From NCBI GenBank assembly GCA_018711625.1, contig DVID01000009.1:1-64000 (forward strand): a stretch of DNA of 64,000 nt, read 5' to 3'. Positions 45,105 to 54,161 of the stretch are shown in pieces; position 1 is the first letter of the stretch, and the number at the start of each line of letters is the position of its first letter. Both the position numbers and the translations under genes were made by a program. This DNA comes from Candidatus Limicola stercorigallinarum. Its GTDB lineage: Bacteria > Actinomycetota > Coriobacteriia > Coriobacteriales > Coriobacteriaceae. The notes below the pieces were generated by a model that saw nothing but the letters and a program-made list of their open reading frames with translations, did not search any database and was not told the origin of the DNA.

Positions 45105-45267
45105 GCACGACGCATTGTACCACGGCGCTGGCCTCGCGACCATCGCGCTCGCCATTCAGCTTGCGAAGGCGGCCGATGGCACATCACATAGGATGCACAA
45201 CCACTAGATGAACACGGTTCGAGTTTTGCTGGGCATCAAGCGCGCATGTCACACGCAGAGCATATCG

Positions 45268-45618
45268 CTACGCAAGCTCGAAGGTGGGGTCGACCGACTG
45301 GATGGCAGCAATGAGCTTTTGCGCCTCTTCGATGCCCTGCTCGGTGGCGCTATAGCTATTGGCAAGCTGCGAGCCTGTCTCAGAATAAGAGGGTGTCGAC
45401 GTGATATCACCACTACGGCGCAGACGCGCCAGCGCGCGGTCGAGCATGGCGTCGCAACATCCCAGTTGCACCGCCAAATCGCGCTTGCGGAACTTGATGG
45501 ACCCCGACAGCAGCGTCTCGCGAACAACCATGAGCAAAACGCGCTCATGCACAAAGGCATGGCGACCATTGATGTGTCTTGGAATACCACTCAGCAGGTG
45601 TTGATCTTCGCGCCCCAT
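45268..45618 (-). CDS. small winged-helix regulator candidate
   Basis: A 116-residue protein from the ATG at 45618; a weak GAGAGGG lies 12 bases upstream, and an upstream in-frame TTG at 45654 is possible. Residues about 20-80 read as a winged helix: VLLMVVRETLLSG, then FRKRDLAVQLGCCDAMLDRAL as a helix-turn-helix, then a wing. The rest is a helix ending in FELA. The strong promoter with a palindrome over its -10 box suggests an autoregulated DNA-binding protein. I cannot assign it to a named family. Confidence 0.65.
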   Translation of the reverse strand: MGREDQHLLSGIPRHINGRHAFVHERVLLMVVRETLLSGSIKFRKRDLAVQLGCCDAMLDRALARLRRSGDITSTPSYSETGSQLANSYSATEQGIEEAQKLIAAIQSVDPTFELA

Positions 45619-45764
45619 GGTAAACACCGCTCCCTCTCGAGCACCTACGTACAAGGTGTGCCTGGCACCGTGCTATGTAAAACGACGCACACCATGCGAG
45701 CACCTGCAATGCAGGCATGCGACACATCTCCCCCTACCGGGCAACGTCATAACGCGGCGTATGC

Positions 45765-45796
45765 AAACTATAGTTTACATTTTGGCCAAGGGTCAA
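45765..45796 (-). promoter_or_regulatory. promoter with palindromic operator over the -10 box
   Basis: Minus-strand TTGACC (45791-45796), 17 bp and TATAGT (45768-45773). The -10 box is embedded in the perfect 12-bp palindrome AAACTATAGTTT (45765-45776). A second palindrome CCTGCAATGCAGG lies in the leader at 45703-45715. The transcript would reach the winged-helix gene after about 140 bases. Confidence 0.72.
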
Positions 45797-45938
45797 GAAT
45801 AGGGGGTCGTGTACTGGGGTTTTAGCATGATGGCAATATGTCTTGATTGCAGCGCCACCGCATGCCACCGACCCTCCAAGCTCTGCGTCAGCCCGTTACC
45901 GTCCCCCTACATCCCGCGATCCTAGGACCGTTAACACA

Positions 45939-46022
45939 GGAAACCCCCAGGAGATTCCTAAGCGAACATTCCGCAGGCTGCAAAGCCGAGGACGTTCGCT
46001 TAGGAACCCCTTGGGGGTTTCC
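45939..46022. repeat. 84-bp hairpin element, 29-bp arms
   Basis: Arms 45939-45967 and 45994-46022 are reverse complements with three mismatches (both begin GGAAACCCCC and share TTCCTAAGCGAAC), with a 26-base loop. It lies 33 bp past the aminopeptidase stop and could terminate that transcript, but its length is more like a REP/MITE-type element. The rest of the 45619-46055 gap holds the regulator promoter and no gene. Confidence 0.75.
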
Positions 46023-46055
46023 GGTGGGAGCATAAGACCCTATCGCCCAGACAGC

Positions 46056-47336
46056 TTACTCCCAGCTCCACTGGCCGTTAACAAAAATGGGAGTTTCCGT
46101 GCCGTCCTCGTGGATGCCCACGATGTCCAGGTCGTCATCGCCAATCATGAAGTCAACATGGGTGGACGAGGTGTTCACGCCGTGAGCGCGGAGGTCTTCG
46201 AGCGAAAGGTCGTAACCGCCCTCATAGCATTCGGGGAACCCTACGCCAAGCGCCAAGTGGCAGCTTGCATTTTCGTCGTAGAGCGTGTCGTAAAACAGGG
46301 TGCCGCTCTCACGAATGGGGGTGTTCTTGGAGATGAGGGCAACCTCACCTAGGCGGCGCGCCCCCTCATCAGTCTCAATAATGGAGCGCAAGGTATCCAG
46401 CCCCACCTCGGCGTCATATTCCACCACCTGGCCTGCCTCAAGGCGCAGCCAGAAGCGATCCACCTTGTTGCCATGATGGATGAGAGGCATGGTGGCATAC
46501 ACCACTCCGTCAACACGCTCGCAATGCGGAGAAGTAAACACCTCTTCGGTAGGGATATTGGGGAAGAAGGTGTGCCCCGTAGGCGTTTCCGAGCAGCCAC
46601 CTGCCCAAATATGGCGGTCTGTCAGGCCAACCGTGAGATTGGTGCCACGCTCGGTGGTGTACCTCAACGCCGTGAAATGGCCGTCGTTCAAAAGGCGCAG
46701 GTTCTTCTCAAAGGTGGCGTCGTGCAGTTCCCAATCGTTCTCCGGGTCGTCGCCGTCGGCGCGGGCCGCCGAGAGAATGGCACACCAAAGCCTGTAGATT
46801 GCCGCGTCGGGCTCGTCGTGGGGAAAGACCGTTTTGGCCCACGCCTCCACCGGAGCCCCGGCAATACACCACGGGTTGATATTAAAGTCGAGTCCACGCC
46901 GGAAAACGGTGCACTGCGTGTTCTGGGCACGGCTGTTTGCCGCAGGTTTGGCCGGGTCAATTCCCTTGAGTGCCGCGGGGTCCGCCCCTTCAACGAATAC
47001 AAAGCACGCACCCATCTCGGCAAGAGAATCCAGCTGCTGGCGTTTCCACTCCGGCACCGTTTCAAAGTAAGACAGCGGCACATGCTCATACGTAAGGCGC
47101 GTCACCGCGTCGTCCGACCACAGCATGGTTACATGTCCCGCGCCCGCCGCATATGCCTCTTGCACGAGCACGCGCGCAAAGGCACAGGTCTCAACCGGAG
47201 CCGAGATAACCACCTCTTGCCCTTCGGTTACGTTGACACCCTTGCGCATGATGAGGCGCGCGTAGCGCTGGATCTTGGGCTCCAGTGCCTTCATGCCCCG
47301 TTGCACGTCGTCTGCTGTAAGATTGGCGCGAAGCAT
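46056..47336 (-). CDS. aminopeptidase, family M29
   Basis: A 426-residue metallo-aminopeptidase of the AmpS/PepS/T type, cleaving N-terminal residues from peptides in the cytoplasm. The family metal-site segments are visible: FPNIPTEEVFTSPH, SKNTPIRESGTLFYDTLYDENASCHLALG region and THVDFMIG. GAAGGAGAAGG precedes the ATG. It is monocistronic with respect to the next minus-strand gene, from which a hairpin separates it. Confidence 0.93.
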   Translation of the reverse strand: MLRANLTADDVQRGMKALEPKIQRYARLIMRKGVNVTEGQEVVISAPVETCAFARVLVQEAYAAGAGHVTMLWSDDAVTRLTYEHVPLSYFETVPEWKRQQLDSLAEMGACFVFVEGADPAALKGIDPAKPAANSRAQNTQCTVFRRGLDFNINPWCIAGAPVEAWAKTVFPHDEPDAAIYRLWCAILSAARADGDDPENDWELHDATFEKNLRLLNDGHFTALRYTTERGTNLTVGLTDRHIWAGGCSETPTGHTFFPNIPTEEVFTSPHCERVDGVVYATMPLIHHGNKVDRFWLRLEAGQVVEYDAEVGLDTLRSIIETDEGARRLGEVALISKNTPIRESGTLFYDTLYDENASCHLALGVGFPECYEGGYDLSLEDLRAHGVNTSSTHVDFMIGDDDLDIVGIHEDGTETPIFVNGQWSWE

Positions 47337-47357
47337 AAGCCTTCTCCTTCATACCAA

Positions 47358-47391
47358 CAGGGCGGCTGCAGGCTTTCCTGCGGCCGCCCTG
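47358..47391 (-). terminator. terminator hairpin after the purC operon
   Basis: CAGGGCGGC-TGCAGG folds back on CCTGC-GGCCGCCCTG around a CTTT loop. It lies 34 bp beyond the stop of the 47425-48099 gene; only a short TTGG follows. Confidence 0.65.
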
Positions 47392-47424
47392 CGCGTTACC
47401 AAATGCTCATCTACCGGCAATCAA

Positions 47425-48099
47425 CTAACGGCGCGAACGATGATCTTTCTTGCGACCAGACTTCTTTACCGGAGAAGCCGCGCTCTTAGCATCATCCTCA
47501 ACGGCGGTCACCTTGGTCTTTGAGCTGGCGTCAATCTCGTCCTTCGTCTTGTTGGCGTCGTTCTCGATAACCTCAATCAAACGCTTCTCGGTCATGCCCT
47601 CAGCCTGAGCACGATAGTAGTTGCGCAGCGGGCGAACCTTCACAAAGTCAAAGATGAAGGCGCCGATCACGAGCGCATACGCGGCGACCATGCCCACAAT
47701 CTGCACGATTTCGGCGTACTCCAGAGCCGAGGAATCCACACCAAAGAGGAGCACCCACACCATGATGGTGAGCGCGATGGCCGCACCGAGCAAAATCCAG
47801 AAGACGCGACGGTAGCCGCGGTACTCGCTGTCTTGCCTCAGCAGGATGTTCGACGCCGTGTACAGGCGATCCTCGCGAGCGCGGGCAGCTTGCTTGCGGG
47901 CGCGCTTCTCCTCGCGCGAAAGACCTTCGAGCGACTCGCCGCGCTCAAACTCCTTGCGGCGCGCCTTTGCCGAAGAGGGAACAACGCGCACCGAGCTCGC
48001 AGCGGCGCGAGCAGGCTTGGCAGACGCCGCCGACTTACGACCAGCACCAGCGTATTCGCGATTTTGAACGCGCTTGTTGGTAGCGCTGCGGATAGTCAT
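47425..48099 (-). CDS. basic two-helix membrane protein of unknown function
   Basis: A 224-residue protein. AAGGAG precedes the ATG, and the gene starts on the base after the purC stop, so it is co-transcribed and probably translationally coupled with purC. The first ~95 residues are very basic and Ala/Ser-rich with predicted helix. Two membrane segments follow (about 102-121 and 132-155). The C-terminus is charged and ends in a Lys/Arg-rich tail (KKSGRKKDHRSRR). I do not recognise a family, and the link to purine synthesis may be only positional. Confidence 0.75.
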   Translation of the reverse strand: MTIRSATNKRVQNREYAGAGRKSAASAKPARAAASSVRVVPSSAKARRKEFERGESLEGLSREEKRARKQAARAREDRLYTASNILLRQDSEYRGYRRVFWILLGAAIALTIMVWVLLFGVDSSALEYAEIVQIVGMVAAYALVIGAFIFDFVKVRPLRNYYRAQAEGMTEKRLIEVIENDANKTKDEIDASSKTKVTAVEDDAKSAASPVKKSGRKKDHRSRR

Positions 48100-48993
48100 T
48101 TACTGGTTCTCCTTCATGCTTACAAACGGCTCACCGGTGATGATCTGGTACGCCTCGCAGTAACGGTCCGAGGTGCCCTTGAGCACATCGGCGGGCAGAT
48201 GCGGCGCGTCGCCGGTCATATCCCAGTTGGCGCGCAGCCAATCACGCACGTACTGCTTGTCGTAGCTAGGCTGCACCTTGCCCTCCTCGTAGGAGGCAGC
48301 AGGCCAGAAGCGGCTCGAATCGGGGGTGAGACACTCGTCGATGAGGGTCACCTTGCCATCGATGATGCCAAACTCAAACTTGGTATCGGCGATGATGATG
48401 CCGCGCGTGGAAGCGTACTCGGCGGCAGCGGTATAAATCTTGAGCGAAAGGTCGCGCAGCTGGGTGGCAATCTCGCTACCCACCAGGTCTACGCAGCGCT
48501 CGAACGAGATGTTCTCGTCATGATCGCCAATGGCGGCCTTCGTGGAGGGCGTGAACAGCGGCTCGGGGAGCTTCGAGGCCTCCGTAAGGCCGGCCGGGAG
48601 CTTGATGCCGCACACGGTGCCATCGGCGTCGTAGGTCTTCTTGCCCGAGCCGGTGAGGTAGCCGCGCACAATGCACTCCACCATGATGGGCTCGGCACGC
48701 TTCACGAGCATCGCGCGACCCGCGAGGTAATCGCGATAGGCTGCAAACTCCTCAGGAAAGTCGTTGACGTCGATGCTCACCAGGTGGTTGGGCACAAGAT
48801 CGGCGAACTTGTTGAACCAAAAGGCCGAGATGCGGTTGAGCACCTCACCCTTGAAGGGAACCTCGTCCGGCAAGATATAGTCAAAAGCCGAGATGCGGTC
48901 GGTGGCAACCATGAGCAGGTTGTCGCCGGCTTGATAGATGTCACGGACCTTGCCGCGAGAATCGGGACGGCGCTCCATAGATGTCACGTACAT
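48100..48993 (-). CDS. purC: phosphoribosylaminoimidazole-succinocarboxamide synthase
   Basis: Joins aspartate to CAIR in purine synthesis. The 297-residue protein is of the long, yeast ADE1-like form. Motifs include RGKVRDIYQAGD, ATDRISAFDY, VRGYLTGSG, IADTKFEFG and DECLTPDSSRFWP. AGGAG sits close before the ATG. PurB, which acts on the product of this step, is encoded at 61732-63078, apart from it. Confidence 0.97.
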   Translation of the reverse strand: MYVTSMERRPDSRGKVRDIYQAGDNLLMVATDRISAFDYILPDEVPFKGEVLNRISAFWFNKFADLVPNHLVSIDVNDFPEEFAAYRDYLAGRAMLVKRAEPIMVECIVRGYLTGSGKKTYDADGTVCGIKLPAGLTEASKLPEPLFTPSTKAAIGDHDENISFERCVDLVGSEIATQLRDLSLKIYTAAAEYASTRGIIIADTKFEFGIIDGKVTLIDECLTPDSSRFWPAASYEEGKVQPSYDKQYVRDWLRANWDMTGDAPHLPADVLKGTSDRYCEAYQIITGEPFVSMKENQ

Positions 48994-49196
48994 CAGCTCC
49001 TATTCATCGCTTGGGGTAAACGGCGTGCGGTGGTTTCGCATGCCAAGGAGTCACCGATTAATGGCTTTCGCGCCCCGCGGCGCCGTGGCACTTCGGATGG
49101 GACCGAAGGCGAGGAAGGCGCTGCGTCGACACAGCCTGAGGCCGCAGGCACCCGGCATGGCGCCGCGGGACGGGGAATGCATTGATCGATGTCTCC

Positions 49197-50927
49197 CTAA
49201 CGGTCTATTGTAGAGGATGAACCTTCTGGCATGTGCTCGCGCGGCAGATGAATTGTGAAAGTCGTACCCTTTTCAAGCTCGGACTCCACGGTGATGTAAC
49301 CATGATGGCGCTCCACGATGAGCTTGGTCACCGCGAGGCCCACGCCCAGGCCACCTTTCTCGCGCGCACGGCTAGCGTCGGCACGCCAGAAGCGTCCAAA
49401 GATGCGCGACAGGTCTTCCTTAGCAATGCCAATACCTGTGTCCGAAATCTCAATCTCCACGTATTTGCGGTCGCCCTTGACCGAAACAACCACCCAGCCG
49501 TCCTCGGGCGTGTAGCGCATGGCGTTGCTCATGATGTTGATGATCGCCTGCGTGATCATGTCGGGATCGGCATCCACCGTGGCAGAGCGACCCTGCGTAT
49601 CGTCCACAAAACGCAGGTGCAAATCGCGCGAGGCAAAGAGCTGCTGCTGGCCTGACACAATGCGCTGCACAAAGGTGACCATGTTCACCGGCTCGAAGTT
49701 GATGGGTGCGGTGTTGTTTTCAGTACGCGAAAGATCGAGCATCTGCTGCACCAAGCGGGCAAGGCGGCGCGTCTCAGACGCCACCGTCTCAAGATGCTCA
49801 TCATCACAAGGCAGCACGCCATCTTGCATGGCCTCAACCGTGGCAAGCATCGCCATGAGCGGCGTGCGCAGCTCGTGAGCCACATCAGAGGTAAGGCGGC
49901 GCTCGTGCTTGATGTCTTTTTCGAGCGAGGTGGCCATCTCATCAAAGGTCTCGCCCAGCTGGTCTATCTCGTCATCGCCTTTAAGGCCCGTACGCGCAGA
50001 AAGATCACCGTCGCGAATCTGCTTGGCGGTGCCGGTGATGCGGCGGATGGGGTTGGCGAGCGAGCGGGACACCACGAAACCCATGAGTATAGAGATGGCA
50101 ACGGCAACCACGGCGGCAAGTGCCATAGCGTTGAACGTTTTTGCGCGGAAAGCGGTGTCGGCCTTGGTGAGGAGCACATCCGAGCCAAACACCCAGATGC
50201 GCACCTGGCCAACCACGGTACCATCCGTGAGCATGATGGGTTGCGTTACCGCACTCTCGGCATCGGTAGGCGCCGTTGAAACCGGGCTTCGTGCGCTCTT
50301 GCTGCTCGTATCCTCAGATGAGCCAGCCGCAGCGGGCTCATGTACCGTCTCCGTCGTATCGCCTGCATCAGCTTTGTCCCCTGCGGGCGAGGCGGCCGTA
50401 GGTTCTGATGCGGCGCCATCACCCTGGTCTGCAGCGGTATCATCCGTAGCCTCGGGGGAGGTGGCATCAGCGCCATCTGAAGCCGTGTCCTCTTTATCGT
50501 CGGCACGCTTCACCTCGGCGGCAACGGGTGCTGCCGGCCACGAATCGTCATAGAGGATCGTGCCATCGTCATCCTGCACCTGCAAGCCAATGTCGCTCGA
50601 GATAAGGCTCGAGCCCGCTACCGAGGTAAGAAACTCGTAGGTCCACTCGCCGTCTTCTTCGTATGCCTCGGCCAGACGCTTGGCTGTAAGCTCGGCGATC
50701 TCGGTGATATTGGTGCGCGTGTAATCTGAGAACACGCCGCCCCATACCACCGACACCACGCCAGTAAGAATAACCACCGTCATAAGCGAGGTGAGCGCGA
50801 ACGAGATTGCCATGCGCGAGGCGTAGCTCATGCCTCGGCGCGAATCGGAACGAGGCGTGTTCCAGCTTGCACGGGAACGCGCCTCGTCATTGTTCTTGTG
50901 CTTTTGTCCTATTTCAAACCGTGCCAT
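49197..50927 (-). CDS. sensor histidine kinase
   Basis: A 576-residue membrane kinase paired with the response regulator encoded just upstream. Two membrane segments (about 41-63 and 266-287) flank an extracytoplasmic sensor region, followed by HAMP, the HisKA box SDVAHELRTPL (His351) and the ATPase domain with NAMRYTPE, DTGIGI and GGLGVGL. Residues about 136-228 are a long Ala/Asp/Glu/Thr/Ser-rich stretch inside the sensor region, probably disordered. It follows the regulator by 24 bp. Signal unknown. Confidence 0.93.
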   Translation of the reverse strand: MARFEIGQKHKNNDEARSRASWNTPRSDSRRGMSYASRMAISFALTSLMTVVILTGVVSVVWGGVFSDYTRTNITEIAELTAKRLAEAYEEDGEWTYEFLTSVAGSSLISSDIGLQVQDDDGTILYDDSWPAAPVAAEVKRADDKEDTASDGADATSPEATDDTAADQGDGAASEPTAASPAGDKADAGDTTETVHEPAAAGSSEDTSSKSARSPVSTAPTDAESAVTQPIMLTDGTVVGQVRIWVFGSDVLLTKADTAFRAKTFNAMALAAVVAVAISILMGFVVSRSLANPIRRITGTAKQIRDGDLSARTGLKGDDEIDQLGETFDEMATSLEKDIKHERRLTSDVAHELRTPLMAMLATVEAMQDGVLPCDDEHLETVASETRRLARLVQQMLDLSRTENNTAPINFEPVNMVTFVQRIVSGQQQLFASRDLHLRFVDDTQGRSATVDADPDMITQAIINIMSNAMRYTPEDGWVVVSVKGDRKYVEIEISDTGIGIAKEDLSRIFGRFWRADASRAREKGGLGVGLAVTKLIVERHHGYITVESELEKGTTFTIHLPREHMPEGSSSTIDR

Positions 50928-50951
50928 AGTGAAAGCGGTTCTTTCTGAGCA

Positions 50952-51665
50952 TTACTCTTTCGCCGGCTGCTGAGGAGCCTCAAAACGATAACCAACGCCG
51001 TGGACCGTGAAGAGCCACGTAGGCTTCTTGGGGTCGTCGCCCAGCTTGGCGCGCAGGTTCTTCACGTGGCTATCGATGGTGCGCTCGTAGCCCTCAAAGT
51101 CGTAGCCCAGCACCTTCTCCACGAGCTCCATGCGGTTGTACACACGGCCAGGATGACGTGCAAGGGTGGTGAGCAGCTTGAACTCAGAGGCCGTTAGGTC
51201 AACCTCGCGCCCGTTCACCATAACCTTGTGACCCGAGATATCAATCACCAAATTGCCAAAGTCGAGCACCTCTACCTGCGGCTCGTCGCTTTGATGTGCA
51301 CGACGGAAGAGCGCACGCACGCGGGCCACAAGCTCGCGCGGCGAGAACGGCTTGATGAGATAATCGTCGGCACCCAGCTCAAGACCAATGATGCGATCCT
51401 CAACCTCGCCCTTGGCGGTAAGCATGATGATGGGCACATCGGAGGTGTCGCGGATAGCACGGCACACGCGCTCGCCCGAAAGCTTGGGAAGCATAAGATC
51501 GAGCACAATCAAATCAAACTGATGTTTCTCAAACTCCTCGACCGCCGACTGCCCGTCGCCCACACCGACGACCCAATAGCCCTCGCGCTCAAGATACGCG
51601 GCAACCGCATCTCTGATTGCCTTTTCATCCTCAACGAGCAAGATCTTCCTTGCGTCCGAAGCCAT
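50952..51665 (-). CDS. OmpR/PhoB-family response regulator
   Basis: The true start is 51665 (MASDARKILLVEDE) with AAGGGGG upstream; the ORF track adds 145 spurious codons. The 237-residue protein has a receiver domain with acidic pair ED, phosphoacceptor Asp56 (IVLDLMLP) and conserved Lys (IKPFS). A winged-helix output domain follows (ERTIDSHVKNLRAKLGDD). It is the first gene of the two-component operon and is regulated by the downstream kinase. Confidence 0.95.
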   Translation of the reverse strand: MASDARKILLVEDEKAIRDAVAAYLEREGYWVVGVGDGQSAVEEFEKHQFDLIVLDLMLPKLSGERVCRAIRDTSDVPIIMLTAKGEVEDRIIGLELGADDYLIKPFSPRELVARVRALFRRAHQSDEPQVEVLDFGNLVIDISGHKVMVNGREVDLTASEFKLLTTLARHPGRVYNRMELVEKVLGYDFEGYERTIDSHVKNLRAKLGDDPKKPTWLFTVHGVGYRFEAPQQPAKE

Positions 51666-51815
51666 AGCGGGCCCCCTTGTCTCAACGTCGATATGCTCCA
51701 TTGTACCGTACATAAACGCTACACTTCTGCCTTGTGGGGCACGCAATACGCCAACGGCGCGGCATGCCCGTATGTCATTATGCCCATCCTGGCGAATTTC
51801 TTCCAAGGAGCGCGC

Positions 51816-52409
51816 ATGTCGTTTCGAATCCGCATGGCATCGCCTACCGATGCCCCAGCCATGCTTGCCATCTATACACCGTTTGTGCGCGATACCACGG
51901 TGTCGTTTGAGCTGGAGGTTCCCTGCGTTGAGGAGTTTGCCGAGCGCATTCGCGAGCACGTGCGCAACTATGCTCACATTGCTGTGATAGACGAGGACAC
52001 CGGCGCGGTTGCAGGGTACGCATACTACAGCGCTTTTCGTGAACGGCCCGCTTATTGCTGGTCCGCCGAGATTTCGGTCTATCTTGAGCCCCATGTTCAA
52101 GGGCGGGGCTTGGGCACCGAGCTCGTCAACACACTGGAGGAGCTTATGCGAGCCCAGGGCATTCGTATGAGCGAAGCCTGCATCACGTCAAACAACGATG
52201 CCTCAATTGCCTTTCACAGGCGCATGGGCTATCAGTTGTGCGGCGAGCACCATGCATGCGGCTACAAGTTGGGACAATGGCTCTCGGTGGTTTGGATGGA
52301 GAAACGGTTGAACCCGCTCGATGAGCCGCCATGCATGTTGCAGCCCTTGGAGCGCGATCAAGCTGAAGAGATTATCGCCGTGGCGAACGAGCGGCTCCGC
52401 AAACAATAA
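51816..52409 (+). CDS. GNAT acetyltransferase (phosphinothricin-acetyltransferase-like)
   Basis: The start at 51816 has AAGGAG six bases upstream; 197 residues. The GNAT core runs over residues 1-165, with ISVYLEPHVQGRGLGTELV as the acetyl-CoA binding motif A and CITSNNDASIAFHRRMGYQ as motif B. It resembles Pat/YncA enzymes that acetylate amino-acid analogues such as methionine sulfone or phosphinothricin. The last ~30 residues are an extra tail. It is divergent from the two-component operon. Confidence 0.9.
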   Translation: MSFRIRMASPTDAPAMLAIYTPFVRDTTVSFELEVPCVEEFAERIREHVRNYAHIAVIDEDTGAVAGYAYYSAFRERPAYCWSAEISVYLEPHVQGRGLGTELVNTLEELMRAQGIRMSEACITSNNDASIAFHRRMGYQLCGEHHACGYKLGQWLSVVWMEKRLNPLDEPPCMLQPLERDQAEEIIAVANERLRKQ

Positions 52410-52492
52410 GTGCCAAACCGCCCAGCATGGGTTGCGTGGCATATGCCGCGTGAGGGAAGCAACTCAAGCCACCGGGGCTACTGATAACCAAC

Positions 52493-52523
52493 GCAAGGCG
52501 GCGCGTTCTCGGCGCCACCTTGC
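52493..52523. terminator. hairpin between convergent genes
   Basis: GCAAGG-C-GGCGC folds onto GCGCC-A-CCTTGC, 83 bp past the GNAT stop and 15 bp from the end of the Tat lipoprotein gene. Likely serves both. Confidence 0.6.
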
Positions 52524-52538
52524 ATATGACAGCCACAG

Positions 52539-53786
52539 CTACAGTGCAAACACGCGCGCTGTGACGCTTGCGGGCACACCCTGGTCGTTTCGCACCGTGG
52601 CATAGGTGAGAAGTGTATCGGTGGTGCCTTCACTTGCCGGCCAATCGCCATACTCAATGGAATGGTCGGGTGAGGTAAGCACGGCGTAGGTTTGGGCCTG
52701 CGTATCGATGATGAAGTGCGACGCGCGCGACTTCACCACATATTTGGTGCCATAAGCGGCAACGCACGCCAGCGGCTCACGGCGCACATAGATATAGGGG
52801 CCGCCTTCGTTTCCCATAAAGGTGCCCATATTGCCCAGGCTACCCACCCCGTTGTACGAAGCCTCGATGGTAAACACGAAGGTGTCGTTGATATAGGTTG
52901 CGTCGAAGGGAGCCACACCGCTGGGCAGCACAAGCTGATTGCGGCGTGGGTGATCCGCGTCGGTGAGGTCGATTGCCGTCATGCCATAGTAGGTGCCCTC
53001 GTCCCGCACGCGCGGCGCAATCACGAGGATGCCGTCGGACACATGGGGGCTTCCAGCAAAGCGGCCGTGCGACGTCCACAGGTTGGTGCTCTCGGTATCA
53101 CCCAGGTTCCAGAGGTAGCAATGGGAATCCTCCGTGCTCTTTGAGCCTGTTGCGAGGGGCATCTTCTGCCAGATAACGCCGGTGTTCCACACGGTGAAGC
53201 GCGCCGGCTCCCAGTCGATGTCGCCCTCGTCGAGCTTCACCGCCTCACCGGTGAGTGTGCCGTCCGAGAAGCCCTGGGCAATGAGCACCCAGGAGCGCGT
53301 GGTGTAATCGACCTCCACCCAGGCCATCACCTGGCCAGAACATCGCACGTCAAAAAACCCGTACCCTGCACCCTGGGTGGGATCTTCAACAAGGGTAATG
53401 AGGTTTCCGCTGGAGAGGCTCAGCACGCCGAGCGTGTTGGCATGCCGGGCCGATTCAGGGGTGAGCATGGCTGCTGCCCACAGCCCTTGCGTATGGAAGA
53501 GCATGGTCCCCAGTGGAAGCGACCAGGTGGCAGCAGGCATGAGGGTGTTATCCACGTTCTCATAATCTTCGAGCACGTCGACAATCTGAGAGTCGTCGGT
53601 AACCACCTGAGGCTCGCCCGTGTTGGTATCGTCCTCACCGCCCGAGCACGAGCTCAAGGCAATCGAAGCGATACCGGCACCCGCTGCAGCAGCAAGGGAA
53701 CCAAGCGTAAACGCGCGGCGGCTCACCCCACGGGCGGCGTCGCCCGATGCAGCCTCTTTGGTTGTACGACTCCATGGCAGACGCAT
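52539..53786 (-). CDS. Tat-exported lipoprotein, probable beta-propeller
   Basis: A 415-residue protein. The N-terminus has the twin-arginine motif SRRAFTLG, a hydrophobic Ala-rich core and a lipobox ending LSSC, so it should be exported folded and lipid-anchored outside the cell. The mature part shows repeated beta-rich segments (GYGFFDVRCSGQVMAWVEVD; SHCYLWNLGD; YGMTAIDLTD) resembling a propeller that binds other proteins or ligands. No catalytic motif is seen. It starts five bases after the TSCPD gene stop on the same strand. Function unknown. Confidence 0.8.
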   Translation of the reverse strand: MRLPWSRTTKEAASGDAARGVSRRAFTLGSLAAAAGAGIASIALSSCSGGEDDTNTGEPQVVTDDSQIVDVLEDYENVDNTLMPAATWSLPLGTMLFHTQGLWAAAMLTPESARHANTLGVLSLSSGNLITLVEDPTQGAGYGFFDVRCSGQVMAWVEVDYTTRSWVLIAQGFSDGTLTGEAVKLDEGDIDWEPARFTVWNTGVIWQKMPLATGSKSTEDSHCYLWNLGDTESTNLWTSHGRFAGSPHVSDGILVIAPRVRDEGTYYGMTAIDLTDADHPRRNQLVLPSGVAPFDATYINDTFVFTIEASYNGVGSLGNMGTFMGNEGGPYIYVRREPLACVAAYGTKYVVKSRASHFIIDTQAQTYAVLTSPDHSIEYGDWPASEGTTDTLLTYATVRNDQGVPASVTARVFAL

Positions 53787-53791
53787 GAGCC

Positions 53792-54058
53792 CTACCTGTT
53801 CACCCGGGCCTGCGCTTCGTCAAGCGCGTGGCACAGCTGGTCGGCGCACGATGTGGGACGCGGACCGCAGGTGTTGCCGCGCAGGCGGCGCGTCACCTCA
53901 TCAACCGGCATGCCGGTGATGAGCTTTGAGATGGCCTTGAGATTGCCGTTGCAACCGCCCACAAACGAGCATCCCTCGATGGTGGCACCGGTGTCGTCCA
54001 GATCAACATGGATATTGCGCGAGCACACGCCGTGCGGCGTGAAGTCAATGGAAATCAT
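53792..54058 (-). CDS. TSCPD-domain protein (TIGR03905 type)
   Basis: An 88-residue protein matching the small TSCPD family: FTPHGVCSRNI, GGCNGNLKAISKLITG and CGPRPTSCADQL, with several conserved cysteines. The TSCPD domain is otherwise found at the C-terminus of B12-dependent ribonucleotide reductases and binds zinc or nucleotides. It is co-transcribed with the Tat lipoprotein. Role unknown. Confidence 0.88.
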   Translation of the reverse strand: MISIDFTPHGVCSRNIHVDLDDTGATIEGCSFVGGCNGNLKAISKLITGMPVDEVTRRLRGNTCGPRPTSCADQLCHALDEAQARVNR

Positions 54059-54161
54059 GCGGCCCCCCTATGTCAAAACGCCGGCTCGGCGGCCGGCAAC
54101 ATGTTCGACTCCACTATACCTATAACGCGCACAACAAATACACGCGTCTGCACCTCTATAT

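Noticed and set aside
46895-46912. GCCGGAAAACGGTG in the aminopeptidase gene matches the core of the 41427 element
   Set aside because: Only 14 bases, within conserved coding sequence; most likely chance.
51668-52100. N-terminal extension of the response regulator ORF
   Set aside because: Antisense to the GNAT gene; the receiver domain begins at 51665 behind AAGGGGG.
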